NCBI RefSeq assembly: GCF_026151205.1
Contig: NC_087073.1
Location: 18,752,837-18,816,836, forward strand
Source of the DNA: Bolinopsis microptera
Lineage: Eukaryota; Ctenophora; Tentaculata; Lobata; Bolinopsidae
Direction of reading: 5' to 3'
Length of the DNA: 64,000 nucleotides
The position numbers and the translations under genes are program-made. Shown here in pieces: positions 1-15,200 of this stretch (its first letter is position 1; every line of letters begins with the position of its first letter). The notes below the pieces were generated by a model, which was not told the DNA's origin, did not search any database, and saw nothing but the letters and a program-made list of their open reading frames with translations.

Positions 1-3000
1 AACAATATCACAACTTGTTGGACATCGTCGGCCCCATAACCGGTATAATATTAAGCATCAATGGATTTATGATGCACCCAGCCGGAGGAGGCAGGTACAT
101 GTGAATCCGTGCGAGAAATTGAGGCGAATGGTGCTTTGATAATAATCATATCAGCATTATGTCTTGATGTCGTGAGATCGGCAAAACAAACGCTTTACAT
201 CAATAAAAGATCGTAATACCACTTTTGAAATTAAGAGGAAACTCATCAAAAGCGCGCATGTTATTACCAGTTTATGTAGATTCAATGGTGAAATGTGAGT
301 ATACAGGAATTTGTTAATTGGCGCCTCTTCCACAACAAATCTTCTAAGCCTCTTTTACAGCCTGTTTACTGACCACTCATCGCGCTCCCATCTTTTCTAA
401 TAACCGGCCACAGGATGAGGTGATATGAGTCATAGAATATACACACAGGTATATACACACAGTTTGAGTTATATACACACAGTTATAGTATATACACTTA
501 GTGTATGCTGTGTAAACATTGCCGTGCCGAGAGTGGAATCGCGTGATGGCACTTCAAGACTCAGTACCTAAACTTAACGAAAAGAGGTAACCAAAATGAT
601 CTAGAATGATCTAGAATGATCAGGAATGATCAACAACACAGCGGAATAAATTGCAAACCTCACAGCTTCAGGTTGAACACATAGACAATTGGTATTGGTC
701 AACAGATTCAATGTGCTTAATATAAACCTCCGCACCACCGGGAACTGTGTACGGCAGCATGCGGGTAGGTACTACTAGGTACTACACAAGATCGTATATA
801 AATAGATTCACGTTCCTTTACACCAGTGCAGTGTGATAATGCCGACGGTTGATAGTATGATGCTGAATATGCAGCAACTCGGGTCGTGTTGTGTTTTGTG
901 TTACACAGAATACTACACGAACCGAGCCTCTCAATACTATCAACCATCATCAAACTAATCATATCACGGAGAGACAAGCAACGTTAATTCACATTTAAAA
1001 CCAAGAAATCACGATATACAGGAAGAAAGCACCATGGGGACTAACACCTAACTAAGATGTAAGCATATCTTAACAATCCAAGACAGATCGACAAAATATC
1101 GTTACAATAGATACGAGCGTCGAGCATAGTGGACACAGTACTGCGAGCTCATCTAACATGCTCATCAGGGACTATTGGCTGCACGCATTTCATTCAAATG
1201 AGAGCCAATCTTGTGTCCCTGATCAACATGTCTGATGACTTTTCCTCCAGGCTTCACCTTCCCCCTATTGATTAATAGGGTCTAAAAATACGGTATCCGT
1301 AATGAGGGACTCCGCCATTTAATCGATCGGTCGATTATGGGATAGATTAAGATTGCAACAGTACCCTGACCTGGTATCTAAATTTAGAACTGATTGTAGT
1401 GGAAAGAAGGATTAACTTTGTGTTTGTGAGAGGTGGTGCAGACGTCCCGGTTCAGTAAACTTGATGTAGACAGTAGACTGTAAGTAATTCTATAATTCGT
1501 GATCCTTGGGGACGTTGTCAATTTCCTGGATTTTCACCTTGTATCATCCGGTCTGCTGAAAGGATATGACCGAATGTTGTCCTGGTGATTTGGTTTCGAT
1601 ACTATATCTAGGGTGGTCTTTTCAGTTTTCAGTTAGTTACGCATCGTGCATTGATTATTAGCATATTTAACATTTTTGAAATATTCCTCCCCAGGTAACA
1701 AGATAAAAGCTGTCCTTTGAAAATGTGACAAATAATATTTCCGGATAAGACAATCCGATTCTCAATAACACATGAACCGATTTTGAATTACAAAATATGG
1801 AGTACTCCTGTTTTAACATTACAAATTAAATACAACGCAGAATGAGTTCTGATTTTTCAGAGATGATCTTGATTTTAAATATTTAACCAAACAAATATTT
1901 TAAAATTAATTAGAAACGTTAAGAAAACCGGTTGTCTTTAATTAGTCCCAGAAGAAACGAAATTGTAATACAGAAATTTTCCAGCTGAAAATTATATTAC
2001 ATTGTTTCGTGGAGCATATTTTGACGGTAATTTGAAACATCAGACTTTTGTACTCTGCCATCTTATAAAAGATATTACATCAAATTTGGGAAATTTATAT
2101 ATCTTCAATAAAGAAATGAAGGGATTAACTATCATTAAATTTAAACAATAAGACTTATACAGTCACTACGCACTAATTTATCATAAGAAACATGGACAAC
2201 CGCGAAATATCACTCCAATTAAATGATAATAGATGCACTAATATCATAAACAGAATGTAAGCATTTTAAAAACCGTACTTTCAGGAAGTAGCAGTCGTAA
2301 CCATGGGAATCTACATGGTCAATCAGACGAATAGACATTCGCGTCAAAGTTCCGAGATCTAAATCTTTTGAACATTTCACGTCACACACAACTCCTAATA
2401 GCAAACACCTAATAACAACTAGCAAGCAAGGTCCTAGACTGTCCTATACCTAGTGTCACTTTCCATCTAACCTATGTTAAACTAAAGGTTCAAAACATGT
2501 CACCTACAAAAAGTGAAAACTTGATTAGAACCTTCTGTAAACTTGTTGGTTCAAGTTTTCAGTTTCGCTCCAGATTTGTGCTTTAAAGGATTGCCACTGT
2601 CGTTTTCACCTCATTCCTTTTGGCCAATTATTGCAAATAAAACCTTTTAAAACTTTTGCAAATTTTTAGGTCGTTCAAATATAACGTAATTAATTTTTGG
2701 CCAATTGACTCCAAATTTTATATCTTATTTCTCATTGCTCATTTTTGACGTTTTTGCCAGTGAAACAAAAAACAACAGTGGTAACCCCTTAGTTTTGACC
2801 AACCATGTTGTATCAATTCCGATTAGTGTCACACCCTACTTCTATGAAATGACCTACACTCATGAAATGACTTAATCGTTAATAAATCTAGACAAATTAA
2901 GGATTTAAACATTCATCAAAAGCATAATAATGAGTTTTGTAATTAGTTCGGTATCTTTTCAATTTAAAATAAATTTCAAGCTCATTATTATCATCATTAC

Positions 3001-6000
3001 AGAAACTTTAAATTCAATATCATTATAAAATATCAAATTTAACTCTTTAAAATAATACTAAAATGTTCAATAGTTTCAAATTATAATAAGTTTGTGTCTG
3101 TGTCACATTTAACGACTGGTGATGGTGACTCGTCAGGTCTTGTTCGGCTGTACTCATTAGCGACTAATTGGCTGTATAACTCAATTAATCAACGACTAAT
3201 TGGCTAGATAACACAACTAATTAGCAACTTATAAAGTTGAATGTGAACCGTTGGACTAATTCCGATCTGTAGAGATTTAAAGTCGGGGATTTCTTTTTCA
3301 ATTCTCGCTAGATTCTACTCAGCCGTCTTTAACTACTCGCTTTCTGAAAAAGAGTGAGGTTAGATTTCTTCTATGTTGTTCAAGATCCTATGTTTGGAGT
3401 GAGCACTGAGTACTGAGTAGTATAATATAATAATACGTAAATTATTGATCTAGTTTTCTAGATACTCTACTCATATTAGTGGAAAGTACGGTCTTATAAT
3501 TTTGCATCCAACTGATTACCCTGTCGTCACACTGTGCATTACTGCGACAATGGATCAGATAACGTAACTCTATAACAGTGGACAGATTTAAGGTTGTCGT
3601 AAGACGAATTTTGCTGGTGGTGGTGAATTCAATCTAAATAAACATGTAAACTGTAAAGGTCTGACCGCCAAACTTAAATTGTACCACTGCAGTAGTTCTA
3701 CCTTATATCTGCCAGATATAAGGTAATTGCACTTGCAGTTTAAGAGGCATTTAATTGTATCATTTATTTATCCGGAAAGTATGATTCCAACGTGACTAAG
3801 CTACTTCAAAGTTTCATAATAACTTAATTTGAAAGCTAGGGTAAGGTTCATTCGATCATGAGGTCAAGTCGCATGCTTATGGAAATCGTATGTGCGCGGC
3901 TCGACGGCCACGCACGTGAATATTTATTTCTCAGCTAATATAATTAAGCTAGCTCAGCTAGCCACGCCAGCTCGGTCTCATAATTCTACACGGAAAAGTT
4001 CTGCGCGCCCTCCTTAAAAGTGATATAACATTTTGCAATCTCAGCTCCAATCAGTAAGACGGAATAATTGGAGCTGAAAAAAAGGGTATCTTTCCAAGAA
4101 ATTGTTTAATTATAGAAGTTTTGTTTCTCAAGGATCTATTCAAACCCCGACCAAATGCAAACCAAAAACAAACAAAACCACAACTGTGAAATTGTGGGGC
4201 ATTAAGTACCATGGCACTATGTACTGAAGCGTGTAGTCATGGAGCAGGACACCGGAACTAATTTGGTTTAATAATTAATTGATTGGATCTACAGAACGCT
4301 CCACCTTATTTCTTTATTAAAATTTTGAATTGTTCGCTAATCCAATAGCAATAGCTTTCCAAACTCGTTTGCATCGCTTCAGAACAATAAAGCAGGATGT
4401 AAGGCGACCGTGAAATTGACAAACAATGCTCATCTCCCCACTGCTTATTAATTTCCATGCTTTTTGTAACCGTTAATACCAGCTGTGACTACCCTGCTCA
4501 AAGTTGCTGGGAACACACATTAATATACCTCAGTTCGAACAAATGTACTCCTTACATTAACACTTGTCAAAGCATTTCTCTAAAAGCAGAAAGGTTTGAT
4601 TCGGCAGAAAGTCTACCTCAGCTATCCTGGCTACGTCCCTGCTCAGCAGGCCAACATCTAGAACTGGAGGAGAAACTACCCACTACACTGCCGGGAGCCT
4701 GGAGGAAGTGTAAGCCTAAAACATGCCATCTAGGTCACTAGGTGTCAGGGCTGAAAATATTTCAACCAACACTTCAGAAGGTGTCATTTCCTGAACAGTT
4801 TTCAGAAAGGAGCCGACCATTCTCCTTTAATCCAAATATCTGTATCCGTCAAAATGAGAATATATCGTAAATCGATGATTTGATATAGTTTACAGTATAC
4901 TCCAGTGTATGGTAGCTGAATGGTACCTCAGAAGATTCATTTGGCACTATTGCCAGGGTCTGTCCTTATTTAACCCTAAATCACAGTTTCCGATCATTGT
5001 GCTGAGTTGACTGTCTGGCCTGGACAGACTTTTTTGAAGTCCTTAGCTCTCCCCGGGCTACAGAGACCATATTCCGACAATCTTCTGGAATACTGTTATA
5101 ACAGCTGCGGATACTTATATTGGAAGTTCTCCTGGACTATCGATAGGAAGATTTACAATATTAGTGGTTGGAACTAGCATATCACACACAGCCCCTCAAC
5201 TTGTACTTTTTGTATATTATAATATCACATTAACAAACAGTAATGTACGTAATTACTGAACTTAATAAAGGGTTGTTGAACACGTACATTTGTACATCTG
5301 TAAGCTCATAATATTGTCCCTATTGTGCACCTTCAACTTTGTCATCCAATAATTATAACTGGTTGAATGAACCTTTTGTTGTGCTTTGTGTACACTATGT
5401 GCCCAGTACAGAACTAATATGGCCAACTGCCATAAACTAGGCCCAGTCCCAGCCCTCTATAGAGATGAAAGGCTGCCAACCAGTCCCCGCCCCAATAGAG
5501 CTGAAAGGCTGCCAAATACAGGGCCCAGTCCCCGCCCCAATAGAGCTGAAAGGCTGCCAAATACAGGGCCCAGTCCCCGCCCCCCTTTTTACAAAACGAC
5601 ACACCAAACATGCCCACTCCAACTCTACAGTGCACTTCTTTTTCAAAACCCACCCCATATAAGGTCACTCCAGAGTTTTACAAAAACAGGTAACTGGTAC
5701 ACAGGGCTATTAGATCACTACGAGAAGTTTCGTACAAGAGTTGGACTCGCCGAGTGACGGATAGTGTCAGCAGAGTGCGTCACGTACGGAGGCCTGTCAG
5801 AACATGTTGCATGAATATTCAATAATATGTGCAGTGCACAGATGTGTCAATGTTTCTTAAGGAGATGTGTACTTAGTTCTCGTTTGAACTCTGCAGAAAC
5901 CTATTTGCACGTGATGCACCCACTCACATAGGTGTGGCGGTGTTTGACTGTTTCCAGCGCATTTCCTAATCCAGTCAATTTCTGGACCCTAAACTTAGCG

Positions 6001-6127
6001 TGATTCAGTCAACTTTTAGAAGATAGAACCCGTACAAAGTCCAAAATTTTTACTCTAAAATTTAAATATCATATAATATAATAATATATATACAGCAAAA
6101 CCTGAAGGGTTAAAAAGATATTCTTAC
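1..6127. other. Non-coding region left of the last readable RALBP1-like exon
   Basis: No exon that I can support was found on either strand. The longest open frames (717-977 minus, 2219-2425 minus, 4457-4741 plus) are short, have no family resemblance and no splice context. The stretch is AT-rich and holds small tandem repeats: a TATACACACAG motif recurs at about 437-500, a 10-11 bp AATGATCTAG-like unit repeats at about 595-640, and a CGACTAATTGGCT motif recurs at about 3160-3230. The missing 3' exon(s) of the minus-strand RALBP1-like gene may lie here or beyond the left edge. Confidence 0.5.
5444..5583. repeat. 45-bp minisatellite, about three copies
   Basis: A 45-bp unit beginning CAGTCCCCGCCCC and containing AGAGCTGAAAGGCTGCC starts at 5481, 5526 and (partial) 5571. 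A shorter, diverged unit precedes it at 5444. Because 45 is a multiple of three, several frames stay open across it and give artefactual ORFs on both strands. Confidence 0.9.
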
Positions 6128-6226
6128 CTGTTGGGAGAAGGTCTGTCTGAATCTTAATTCCGTGTAAGCGTCAATGCAGGCAAACGTATCCGTGATAATG
6201 TTGTTATAGAGACTCGTCTTATCAGT
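6128..6226 (-). CDS. Tentative 3'-ward exon of the RALBP1-like gene
   Basis: A 99-nt open segment (33 codons, phase 0 at both ends) lies between a TTTCAG acceptor and a GTAAGA donor on the minus strand. It fits the phase-0 end of the preceding exon (8508-8677). The peptide begins TDKTSLYNNII and ends ELRFRQTFSQQ. It weakly resembles the coiled coil that follows the corresponding point in vertebrate RALBP1, by eye only. No stop codon occurs, so at least one more exon must follow further left. It could instead belong to an unrelated downstream gene; transcript data would decide. Confidence 0.5.
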
Positions 6227-9200
6227 CTGAAATGTAAACAAATCTGTTATAATAATGTTATAATATGTCATAATAACCCCACATAATGTTGCATAATAGG
6301 CACATAATTGTGATTTACACCATAACACCATGTAAGTTGATTGATTGATTATTATGTCTGTCATTATGTATTAAATGTGCTGCTGAAACTCATCGGGCGG
6401 AGGATTCTCCTTGTCAATATAGTTTAGAGCTCAGGAAAGGTCTATAAATAATGCTGTTGCTACATGCTGAATATAATACGTGTCTCTACACTGTGATGAT
6501 TGGTCTGAAGAGTGATGTAAGAGTGGGGAGATTGCCGGCTAAGAGTGGGGGGAGAATGGAGATTGCCTGCTTGTCCGTGCCTTGGACCAACTTGATCTGA
6601 CTACTTGACTAGGCAAGTAGGCACACGCGACTTGTAGATCTTTTAAACAACCAGAGATCAGATACAGTGTAACAGTGTTACTGCCTTTGCGGCACACAAT
6701 CATTTTGATGTTTCAGAAATTTTCCGGCCAAAGTTTGATGAAACTTTAGGGAGGTCAAAATAAGTCATTACCAGGAATAGGATCCTCAGTCGGTATTGAG
6801 ACATTTATATGAGATATGATATCTGGGTGCAGGGATTATGCTGCACACCGCGCACCACACTGCACCTGACTGCACTGCGTGTCACACTGCACCTGACTGC
6901 ACTGCGTGTCACATCTGTGCCACACCATACAAAACACTTATCACATATATCTTAACTAGTATCCATTGTAGAGAGAGAGAGAGAGAGAGCGGGCTCCAAA
7001 GGGAGGGGTTACACAGCAACTGCAAGACTTTACTGACAGCACAGGTGTAATAAACTCAAGGTAAAGCACTTGGCTCACTATCAACTTTTTTACGTCAACA
7101 GTGCACGTGATAGGTTTTTGAGCCGCGCAGCAGCCGATAAAGGGCTCACGTGACCGATACGTATCCGTCACGTGACCCCTATATAAAGCCATTAGTTTAA
7201 CTATTGCCAGCGTTTTCTGGTATGATATGATATATCTTATATAAGAAATATCTAGATATATTAAATCAGGAGGGTAGGACCGGTCGGAGAAGCTGCACTA
7301 TAGATAGTGCCGGGATACATTCAGAGAGACTAGGATAATTCTACAAATATGTTCAAATACCATACCATACATGTTGACAAATTTTGGAATACCGGGAATA
7401 AGTAGCTTGCGGTGTTGTTAGCTCTCAGTGTGTTCGACACAAATTACAGATATTCGGAAATCGGAGATCTGTCCGTTCATACCAAATGTTTGGGGTGCAG
7501 TAAATATATTTAGATATATTCAGAGCATTTCTTTTTGGTTGACTGTATAGAGCTATGGAGATGACAAATTTGGCCATGACACCGATGGAAGAAAAGGCTA
7601 ATTCAGTATATTATGTTGGAAAAAGAGTCACCCAACCTGAAGAAACTGTTCTGAAGGACAACCGTATACACACCTGTCAGCTGCCCAACCAGAATCTTCA
7701 TGCAAATCCAAGTACATTTACCGATTCTTGAGAAGTGCAGAGAGTCGAGCAAGATATCCAAAATGAAGTCTTTCTTAATTTCTAAAATTCCATGAATTCT
7801 ATGACTCGCATTATAATGACAAGGTCATGATGACCTTTACAGTTTACAAGCTTGATTAACGATTATAGCTTCTGTCTCCAAGTCTTTTTTTAATTTCATG
7901 CTTTCATATGTGTCCCCGAAGCCATCTAACTACAACTAAGCTCGCTCAGCTGTATTTTTGACAGGAAGAAGTAAACACGGCATTGTGTGTCATAGCAGAG
8001 AACTTGCCCCACCCAAAGCTTTAAGCGGGGTTGCAGAGCTTCAGATCTGTTTAAAGTTGTAGCTTACTTGCAAGAACCAAGGATTGGGGTAAAGAAGTGC
8101 GTTTACTACGCCTGAACCCATATTTAGGTTCAGCTTATCTCAAGTCTGCTAACGCTGATAATCCTAATAATATAACGAATATTGTAAGTTGAAGAGTTTG
8201 CCTAAGTTCTGTAGACATTACATGGACTGGTGGAAAACGATTTGTAGAATCTGGCTCATATTGGATAATGACGTGTGACCGTGCGATGACCTCCTAAATG
8301 ATATAATGCATGATAATTGAGGTGTTAAGATCCTCAAGAATATGACAACTTGCCAAATGCTGCAACAATTTGTCTCGATAATTTTAAAATCAAAATAAAG
8401 ATGCCATGCACGTAGAACACATATAAATGTTATATATAAATCATTAAAATCAAACCAAATCTCAACAAAATGTCAACAGAATCTCAACAAGCCAGACAGA
8501 AGCTCACCTCGTACTCGTTGTTCATCTGTTCGAGGGTGCTGAGGTAAAGTTTCAAGTCCTCCTCGGTTTCATGGGTGGCCGCTTGTGTGCTGTTCAGGTT
8601 TCGGCTGGTCGTGTCTGCTGCTGAGTGACGGTTCTGAGATTTGCCTCGTCGTGAGTTTCGCAGCACCACTGTGTCACCTGGAAATGGTGGATTTAGAAAC
8701 ATTGGGAGGGAGCTTTTTGTTATCGATAATGCATAAATTATCGATATCAAAAAATGAATTTGTTATAAATAAATTTGTCAATATTCTAAGAAATCCTATA
8801 GTAGCCGGTAGCAACAAAAGATGAATTTTGATAAATCGTGACTCTAAGGAGTGCCCCGGAAAAGATCGGTCGCTATTTGAGACTATCAGTCTATATGTTT
8901 CTCTGTAGGCAATTGTAAGGGTACTTTGCGCGGGAGTAAACCACTTGATAATTTGTAATTATAGGACTGCTAGAATTTCGATAAAACGTGATTTTAAGGA
9001 GTGCCCCAGAGGCCAGAGAAGATTGAATTTCGGACAATCAGTTAATATGTCATTTGTAGGCGATTGTAAGGGTACTTTTTGTGGGAGTATTTGATAAGAT
9101 AAACGGATAATCCACTAAGTAGAGAAGACACTAAGGAGTGCCCGTGATAATGAAACATAAAGAAAATGAGATAATATGTAACAACTTCTTGACATTTGAA

Positions 9201-12200
9201 GTGGAAAGTATAAGATAATAAGTAACAACTTCTTGACATATGAAAAGTGGTGATTATGTAATGCTGTATAACTGTAGGCAATTCATAACGGTGGGCAATT
9301 CGAGAAGTTCTTCTTATCGCAATTTTATTGCAACGGCTTCTCGGTTAAACTTCCATAATTGGTCATTTTTCTCCATGAATTTCGCAAAAACAGTTGAAAA
9401 TGGTATCACGATAAATATAACTAAAATGACACGTACCAATGGTATAATTCTGATCCTCCAAATCCCTGAGCTGGTCTTGGTACGTGCTCACCATCTGCCG
9501 CTCCTCCTTGAGCTGCGCTTTCAGGTGCTCCTTCATGTAGCGCAGCGCGTCATTGCGCGCTTGCACCCACACATACGACTGAACAAGCTCGTCTCTCACT
9601 AACTGGAGGTTTTTGTCGATGGAAGCTTGGTCCACTTCTGGTTCTGCTTTATTGGAGTTATTGGACAGGGCGTTCAGTTCTTCTTGGGTTGGGATCTTGG
9701 TGTTTCTGCAGAATTGATTATATTCGTGAATGGCTTACAACTTCTGTAATGTGGTTTAATGCGCCTTAGTCCTAAACACAATGTCTGTTGAATGGTTCAG
9801 TGAAAACAATAGCTAAAAATACAATCAGACGTAATTGTTGACATCTCTTTCCAATAAAATGACGTGCTTCTATTACGTAATACATCGTTTAAGCCGTTTT
9901 ATCCAAGTGCTGACTTATAATCGATTGAATATCCAAGGGTAAAGTTTGCTACAATTAACATTTTAAACGCTGTGAAATTTAACAGGAAACAAAAAAGGAA
10001 GGTGAAAGAAGTTCAAATTTTAAACACCAAATGGAAAACATCGGTTGGTAAATTCGAGAATAAAATTTAACCAAAACAAAATTATGTAATGTAAATGTAT
10101 TTTACTTGGAACATGTAATGTGGAAAGTTTTGTTACTTACGGGTCTAGGATGACGCCGGGGAAGAGTTGCTGTGCGTTCTCGCAGAGACACCTCAGAAGA
10201 GTGTTGGAGATGAGAAGGGTGGGGGAAAGGATGATGATCAGGTTGGACAGTGTCATCTTGTTCTGTTTCTCCTGCAACAATTTCAACTTAGGGTTGGGTA
10301 AAATGTTGGAATTAAATTTTTACGGGTGAATGGGAACGTTGGGTTATAACTTGCATTTAAAATCAGAACTCAGGGTTGGGTTGAACATACTTAGGGTTAA
10401 GTTGCTGATAGGAGGTTTTTCATGGGCGTACGGGGAGCGAGTTTTAACGTCGATTTAAAATATAGCTGTAAATTTCATTTAAGTTTGTGGGAGTTACTTT
10501 TAAAATTTCAAACAAGCTGACAACCTTGTAATTCCCAGGCAGCTAACTTTAAGTGGCTTTTACTGTTTACACCATGCAATGTGGACACTAACGTTCTGCC
10601 CACAATCAAACTATTTAGCATACTAATGTCAAATAACTAGCATACTTATTACTTATCTTATATTATCTTGTTTGAATTAATTTAAACTTTGGTTCAAACA
10701 TAAGCATCCCGGACCACATCTCGCGGTAAGTTTGTTTATCACGTTTATATCAAGTTATTCCCACCTTTACTAACAACTACTTAATGGGTACTCAGCAACT
10801 CCTTGCGGAATGCTGCTTGTCCTTGTCACCAGCATGTAGGTTAAGATAGCGGCACCCAGCTCTTAGTGCCATATAACCAGCTTCATGTTTAAACCTCTTA
10901 ACAGATCTAATTTTGGATAACGTTATTTTTAGTCCCAGTTAAGCCGGACAGAGGGTCTAAACTTGCACTTGTACAAATTTGGCACGGGTTCCCAAGGTTT
11001 CGCAATTTGGGTGTCTTTATCCCGATGATCTAAGTGAATAAATCTTACAAACAAAACGTGTTGCACGCTTCGACATCTCTATACAGAAACAGGGTCAATG
11101 AACGTGCCGAACGTTGAAAATCAGATCACCTTCAAGTGCTGATGACTCATTTGGGACGCTTCTCACAAATTTGAGTGTCATCATTTTCCACTTTACTGTG
11201 TCTACTGGCCATGGATGAATATGGCCTTCCTGAAGGTTCTATACCAATGAGCTTGCCTCAAATCACAGGCACTGCTAAGTACACACGGTAGCGCTGACTT
11301 CTGAATATATCCCGTAAACAGAAGTTAGGGGGTTTTGCGCCCGGCACAGGGCGAAACCATACAATTCCCTCTGATCACGAGGAATAATATATCATTCATT
11401 TAATGATTTTGTAGTTAGATATTATAATGGAGGATAATATATGAGAGTGGAGCTAGGTAACATCAGGAAGGTAGAGTCTGATAGAGACATGTTTGTTGGC
11501 CGGTGCCAGGTGAAAAGGGAAGCTACTCAGCTAATGATCACGGATCTGAGGGAGGCACTAACTTCTCTGCAGACACGCGGAACTTGAGATTCTGTTCCAC
11601 TCAATTAACTTAGTCGTTATTGTTGTACAAAGAAAAACTTCTTCCAGGTAGAACCGGGCACAAACCTTCTTCCAGGAAGGGGGTTCTACCTTAAAAGGGG
11701 AGCTGGGAAGCCTAGAAAACCTCCAACAAGTGCCGACCCTCACATTGAGCCAACAATATTTCCTTGAATGGAAATAATAATATTCAGTCTGGAGCTTCTG
11801 TTCTTCTGAACCAAAACTAAGCCTCTCATTCCTTGACATCTCAGCTTTGTTTCTAGAGTCGGGCCTGAGATAATCTGATGTACAGCCGCTCTACTAACCA
11901 TACTGTTAACCACCATAGGCTCTATTCAGCAGATCTCAGTACAATGCCGGTATATTCAAACCTTTCCATATGTCATTTGATATATTCACCAATTATCTTC
12001 GTCTCGGCTCTCCCTCACTCGCCCTCCACTTAGCTTCATTTAGGATCACGCCAGTGGCTAGACCTTCACCATGACATCCATGTAGAGCTCCACAACCACT
12101 CCTACCCTTCAATTTAACCACAAACTCACCCCATTGGTTCAACCAAGTAAAGTTGACAGGGTCAAATAATCAACCACAATAATATGGCCACGCCACTGGA

Positions 12201-15200
12201 GAGAGAAATAAAGAGAAAGAGAGAGCGCTCCATTTAAATAGCATATAAATTATATGTGATGCTGAGAGTGGATATGTGATGCACACAGCGAGCATAATAT
12301 GTGATGCACACAGAGCGAGGAGAGTGGATATTATACCACACACCAGCGTCAGTCCGTGACATGTGCTCATGTAAATTGATGCTACTAAAGATATGGTGTA
12401 TCTTAGTGCTTGTGTACGTGTGTGTGTGTGTGGGTGAGTTGGAGGAGATAAATATAATCCCGGCTACAATTATTGTGGGGATTCCCTTAAATTATAATAC
12501 ACTCGCCGCTCATTTGCACGGACATGCACTGCAGACACTATCTGGAGGTTTATTAATTATATACGAGCTATCTCCTTGACACAAACTATATTTCACTGCA
12601 TACAGACACTAGCTGCTATCTCAATTTATGATGATTATATTTATAATTTATAATATACTCCTATAACCTATTCTATCTTGATAAACTCTGTTTTACAGAC
12701 ACTAGCTGCCAGATTCACCAGATCCGCTGGTGACCATTCCGTCATTCAACACGTTCTGTATATGTTTTGATACCACTTATAATGGTGGTGATACGGTACT
12801 GATTAGCAGGATGAACCGTGTTGGATATCACACCTTCGTCTACCAATATAGAGATATAATTATGTTCCACTTGGGCTGATTATTGTTATTATATCAGAGC
12901 TCTCCCAGGTTTAGAGAACATGTTCTCCTGTCCTCCCTGGTATAATATCTAGGATCATGTTATTATCCCCAGTAAACTGTGGTTATAATCAGCCCGGGGG
13001 ACGTGTTGAAAGGTGCTACTCAAAGTCAGGTTTAGAAGCAGTGGTTTGTGGCGTCTGCAGTAGAGCGAGTACAGTGAGTGCCAAGTTCTGTAGAAATCAA
13101 AACAGAGTCCTCTTTCTCTGAGAAGTGATGTCAGAGGGTGTCGAGACGTGGTGTGAGGGTGTCGAGACGTGGTGTGAGGGGAGGCTCTAATGATGTGACA
13201 ACAGAGTGGGGGACATAGTCTCGGTTTAGGGGCCGGGCATGGAAATATTTAATATCTCGAGAACATTCTACAGAACATTCTACAGACTAGTTACTAGTAG
13301 TAAATTGTAAGATAAAGTTACAGTAAGTATCTACTGCAATATTCAATCTATCGAGAAAATTCTACAGAACATTCTATAGACTAGTAACTTAACAAGTTGT
13401 ACTTGTAAGATAAAGTTGCGGTAAGTATTTACTCAGTTTAAATTTAAGTTAAAGTAACTTGTATCTACTCAGTTTAAATTTTGAATTACTGCGTAAAGTA
13501 GCGGGTGTAGAGTAACAGACTTTAATTCTAAGGTGTGACCTTAATATTGAGGGAATAAACTAGAAACTAGATTTTAACAACTTCAACAACTACTTATCTT
13601 CTCTGACCCAAGGATTATTTGTTAAATTTAACCACGCTCCGGTCAACATATTATAATAATAGCTCACCAATCTAGGGAATATAACAAGACTCATGAGTAT
13701 TATAGTGTACACGTGTGAGTACACCCATTAAAGGTGTGATCCAAGATAACGCAGTTCATACAAATTGTTACACTTGCTACCAAATTGCTAATTTTATATG
13801 TGCAGCACACACGTACACCAGAAATTTGTTTATATAATAACTGCGTTCATTGACAGACAGTATTAGTAGACACGCTCGCGTGATAGATAGATACTATGTT
13901 GTTGGGCCCACATTTCCTAACAAGACAACACATATATGGTTTAAAGTGTGTTTACAAGTTATATTCTGTGCTAGCCACTTTGCAGTGCCACAACCCTCAT
14001 AATTTACACAACTCAAGTTCTAGCTGGTCTCAGTCTGAGAGAGATAGCTATTATAACAAGTACTTGATAATATTACACTAAAGAATTTTCTAAAGAATGT
14101 TAATTTACACATCGTGTAAAAGGAGTGTGAACCCTGTGCCAGCTAACTTTTACAGCAGATAATGAGCTTAAGGTACACACACGTGACACGCCCACGTGAC
14201 ACGACCACGTGACACGACCACGTGACACGCCCACGTGACACGACCACGTGACACGACCAGAGATCGAGAATGATATGCACGTTGATTAACAGTACGGGGT
14301 TCCTATAACTTGGGATCTAGTCATTGTGTACATCAAGCTACATCTCCAGCACATTCATTTAACCCATTCTTCATAATCACATGTTAAAAGGGTAAAATAA
14401 GTCTCGTGACGAAAGTCTAGAACCGCCCCCCCCCCCCCCCTCTACATTCCATCTTTACTCACATGCTGAGAGACATGGTTGATGTGGAGACAAAGCCAGG
14501 CGAGGGTAGCGTAGTGTTCCGCCGGGAGTTGTCTCAACATGGCACACAGGATAGCCGTCCTCTGCTCACTGTCCTCGTACTCTGAGATTAAACACAAGGT
14601 TACATTTTTATAAGGGTTCAACCTGATCTGGGAAACGTCATTGTTTCCTGATTAGTGTACTTTGATTGAAGTATTTTTAATTTTATTTCAGCAAATTAGA
14701 TAGAGATAATTACAAGACAAGTGTACTTTTACCCCGCTGTAAAGGAACAAGTACATAAAATTTACTCCTCATGTTAAAAACAAAAGGTTTTTCCTTTTTT
14801 TCTCCTGGTCCATACATTTAAAAGTTTTATTTTTGGCAACGTGCCAGCCAGGGGGACACACTGCAATGAGGTAAGGGGTGTTGTTAAAGTAGCGATATAG
14901 CGCGTCCTGCTTTGTGTGCGGGGTTGCAAGTTCAGATAGTCTGATAGGTGGGCCGGAAGAGTGATGCCAGGAGCCACAACTCACCCCTGAAACCCCAACT
15001 TGGAATAGCTTTAATATTGTAGTTCAAACGTGCGAGACTTACCTCTAATTAAAGACATTCTCCAGCGAATACCTTAAATTCTTAATATATTTAACAGGAT
15101 GACATACAATATTAATAACACCGTTTATGGGATTAGGTGGATGCCTACATTTTAATTGAGGTCAATTAGGTTCAATTAATGCGGTTGTAGTTTAATTCTT

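Larger units (their letters stand above)
10272..14462. other. Large intron of the RALBP1-like gene
   Basis: I see no exon here on either strand. Contents are a (GT)n run near 12415-12432, GA-rich DNA near 12197-12227, duplicated tracts near 13130-13440, the CACGTG minisatellite at 14180-14257, and a C homopolymer near 14425-14442. The only longer open frames are unsupported. Confidence 0.6.

Noticed and set aside
13255-13430. Heat-shock-element-like GAA..TTC clusters
   Set aside because: The spacing between TTC and the next GAA is 4 nt, not 2, and the motif lies in a duplicated intron tract rather than a promoter.
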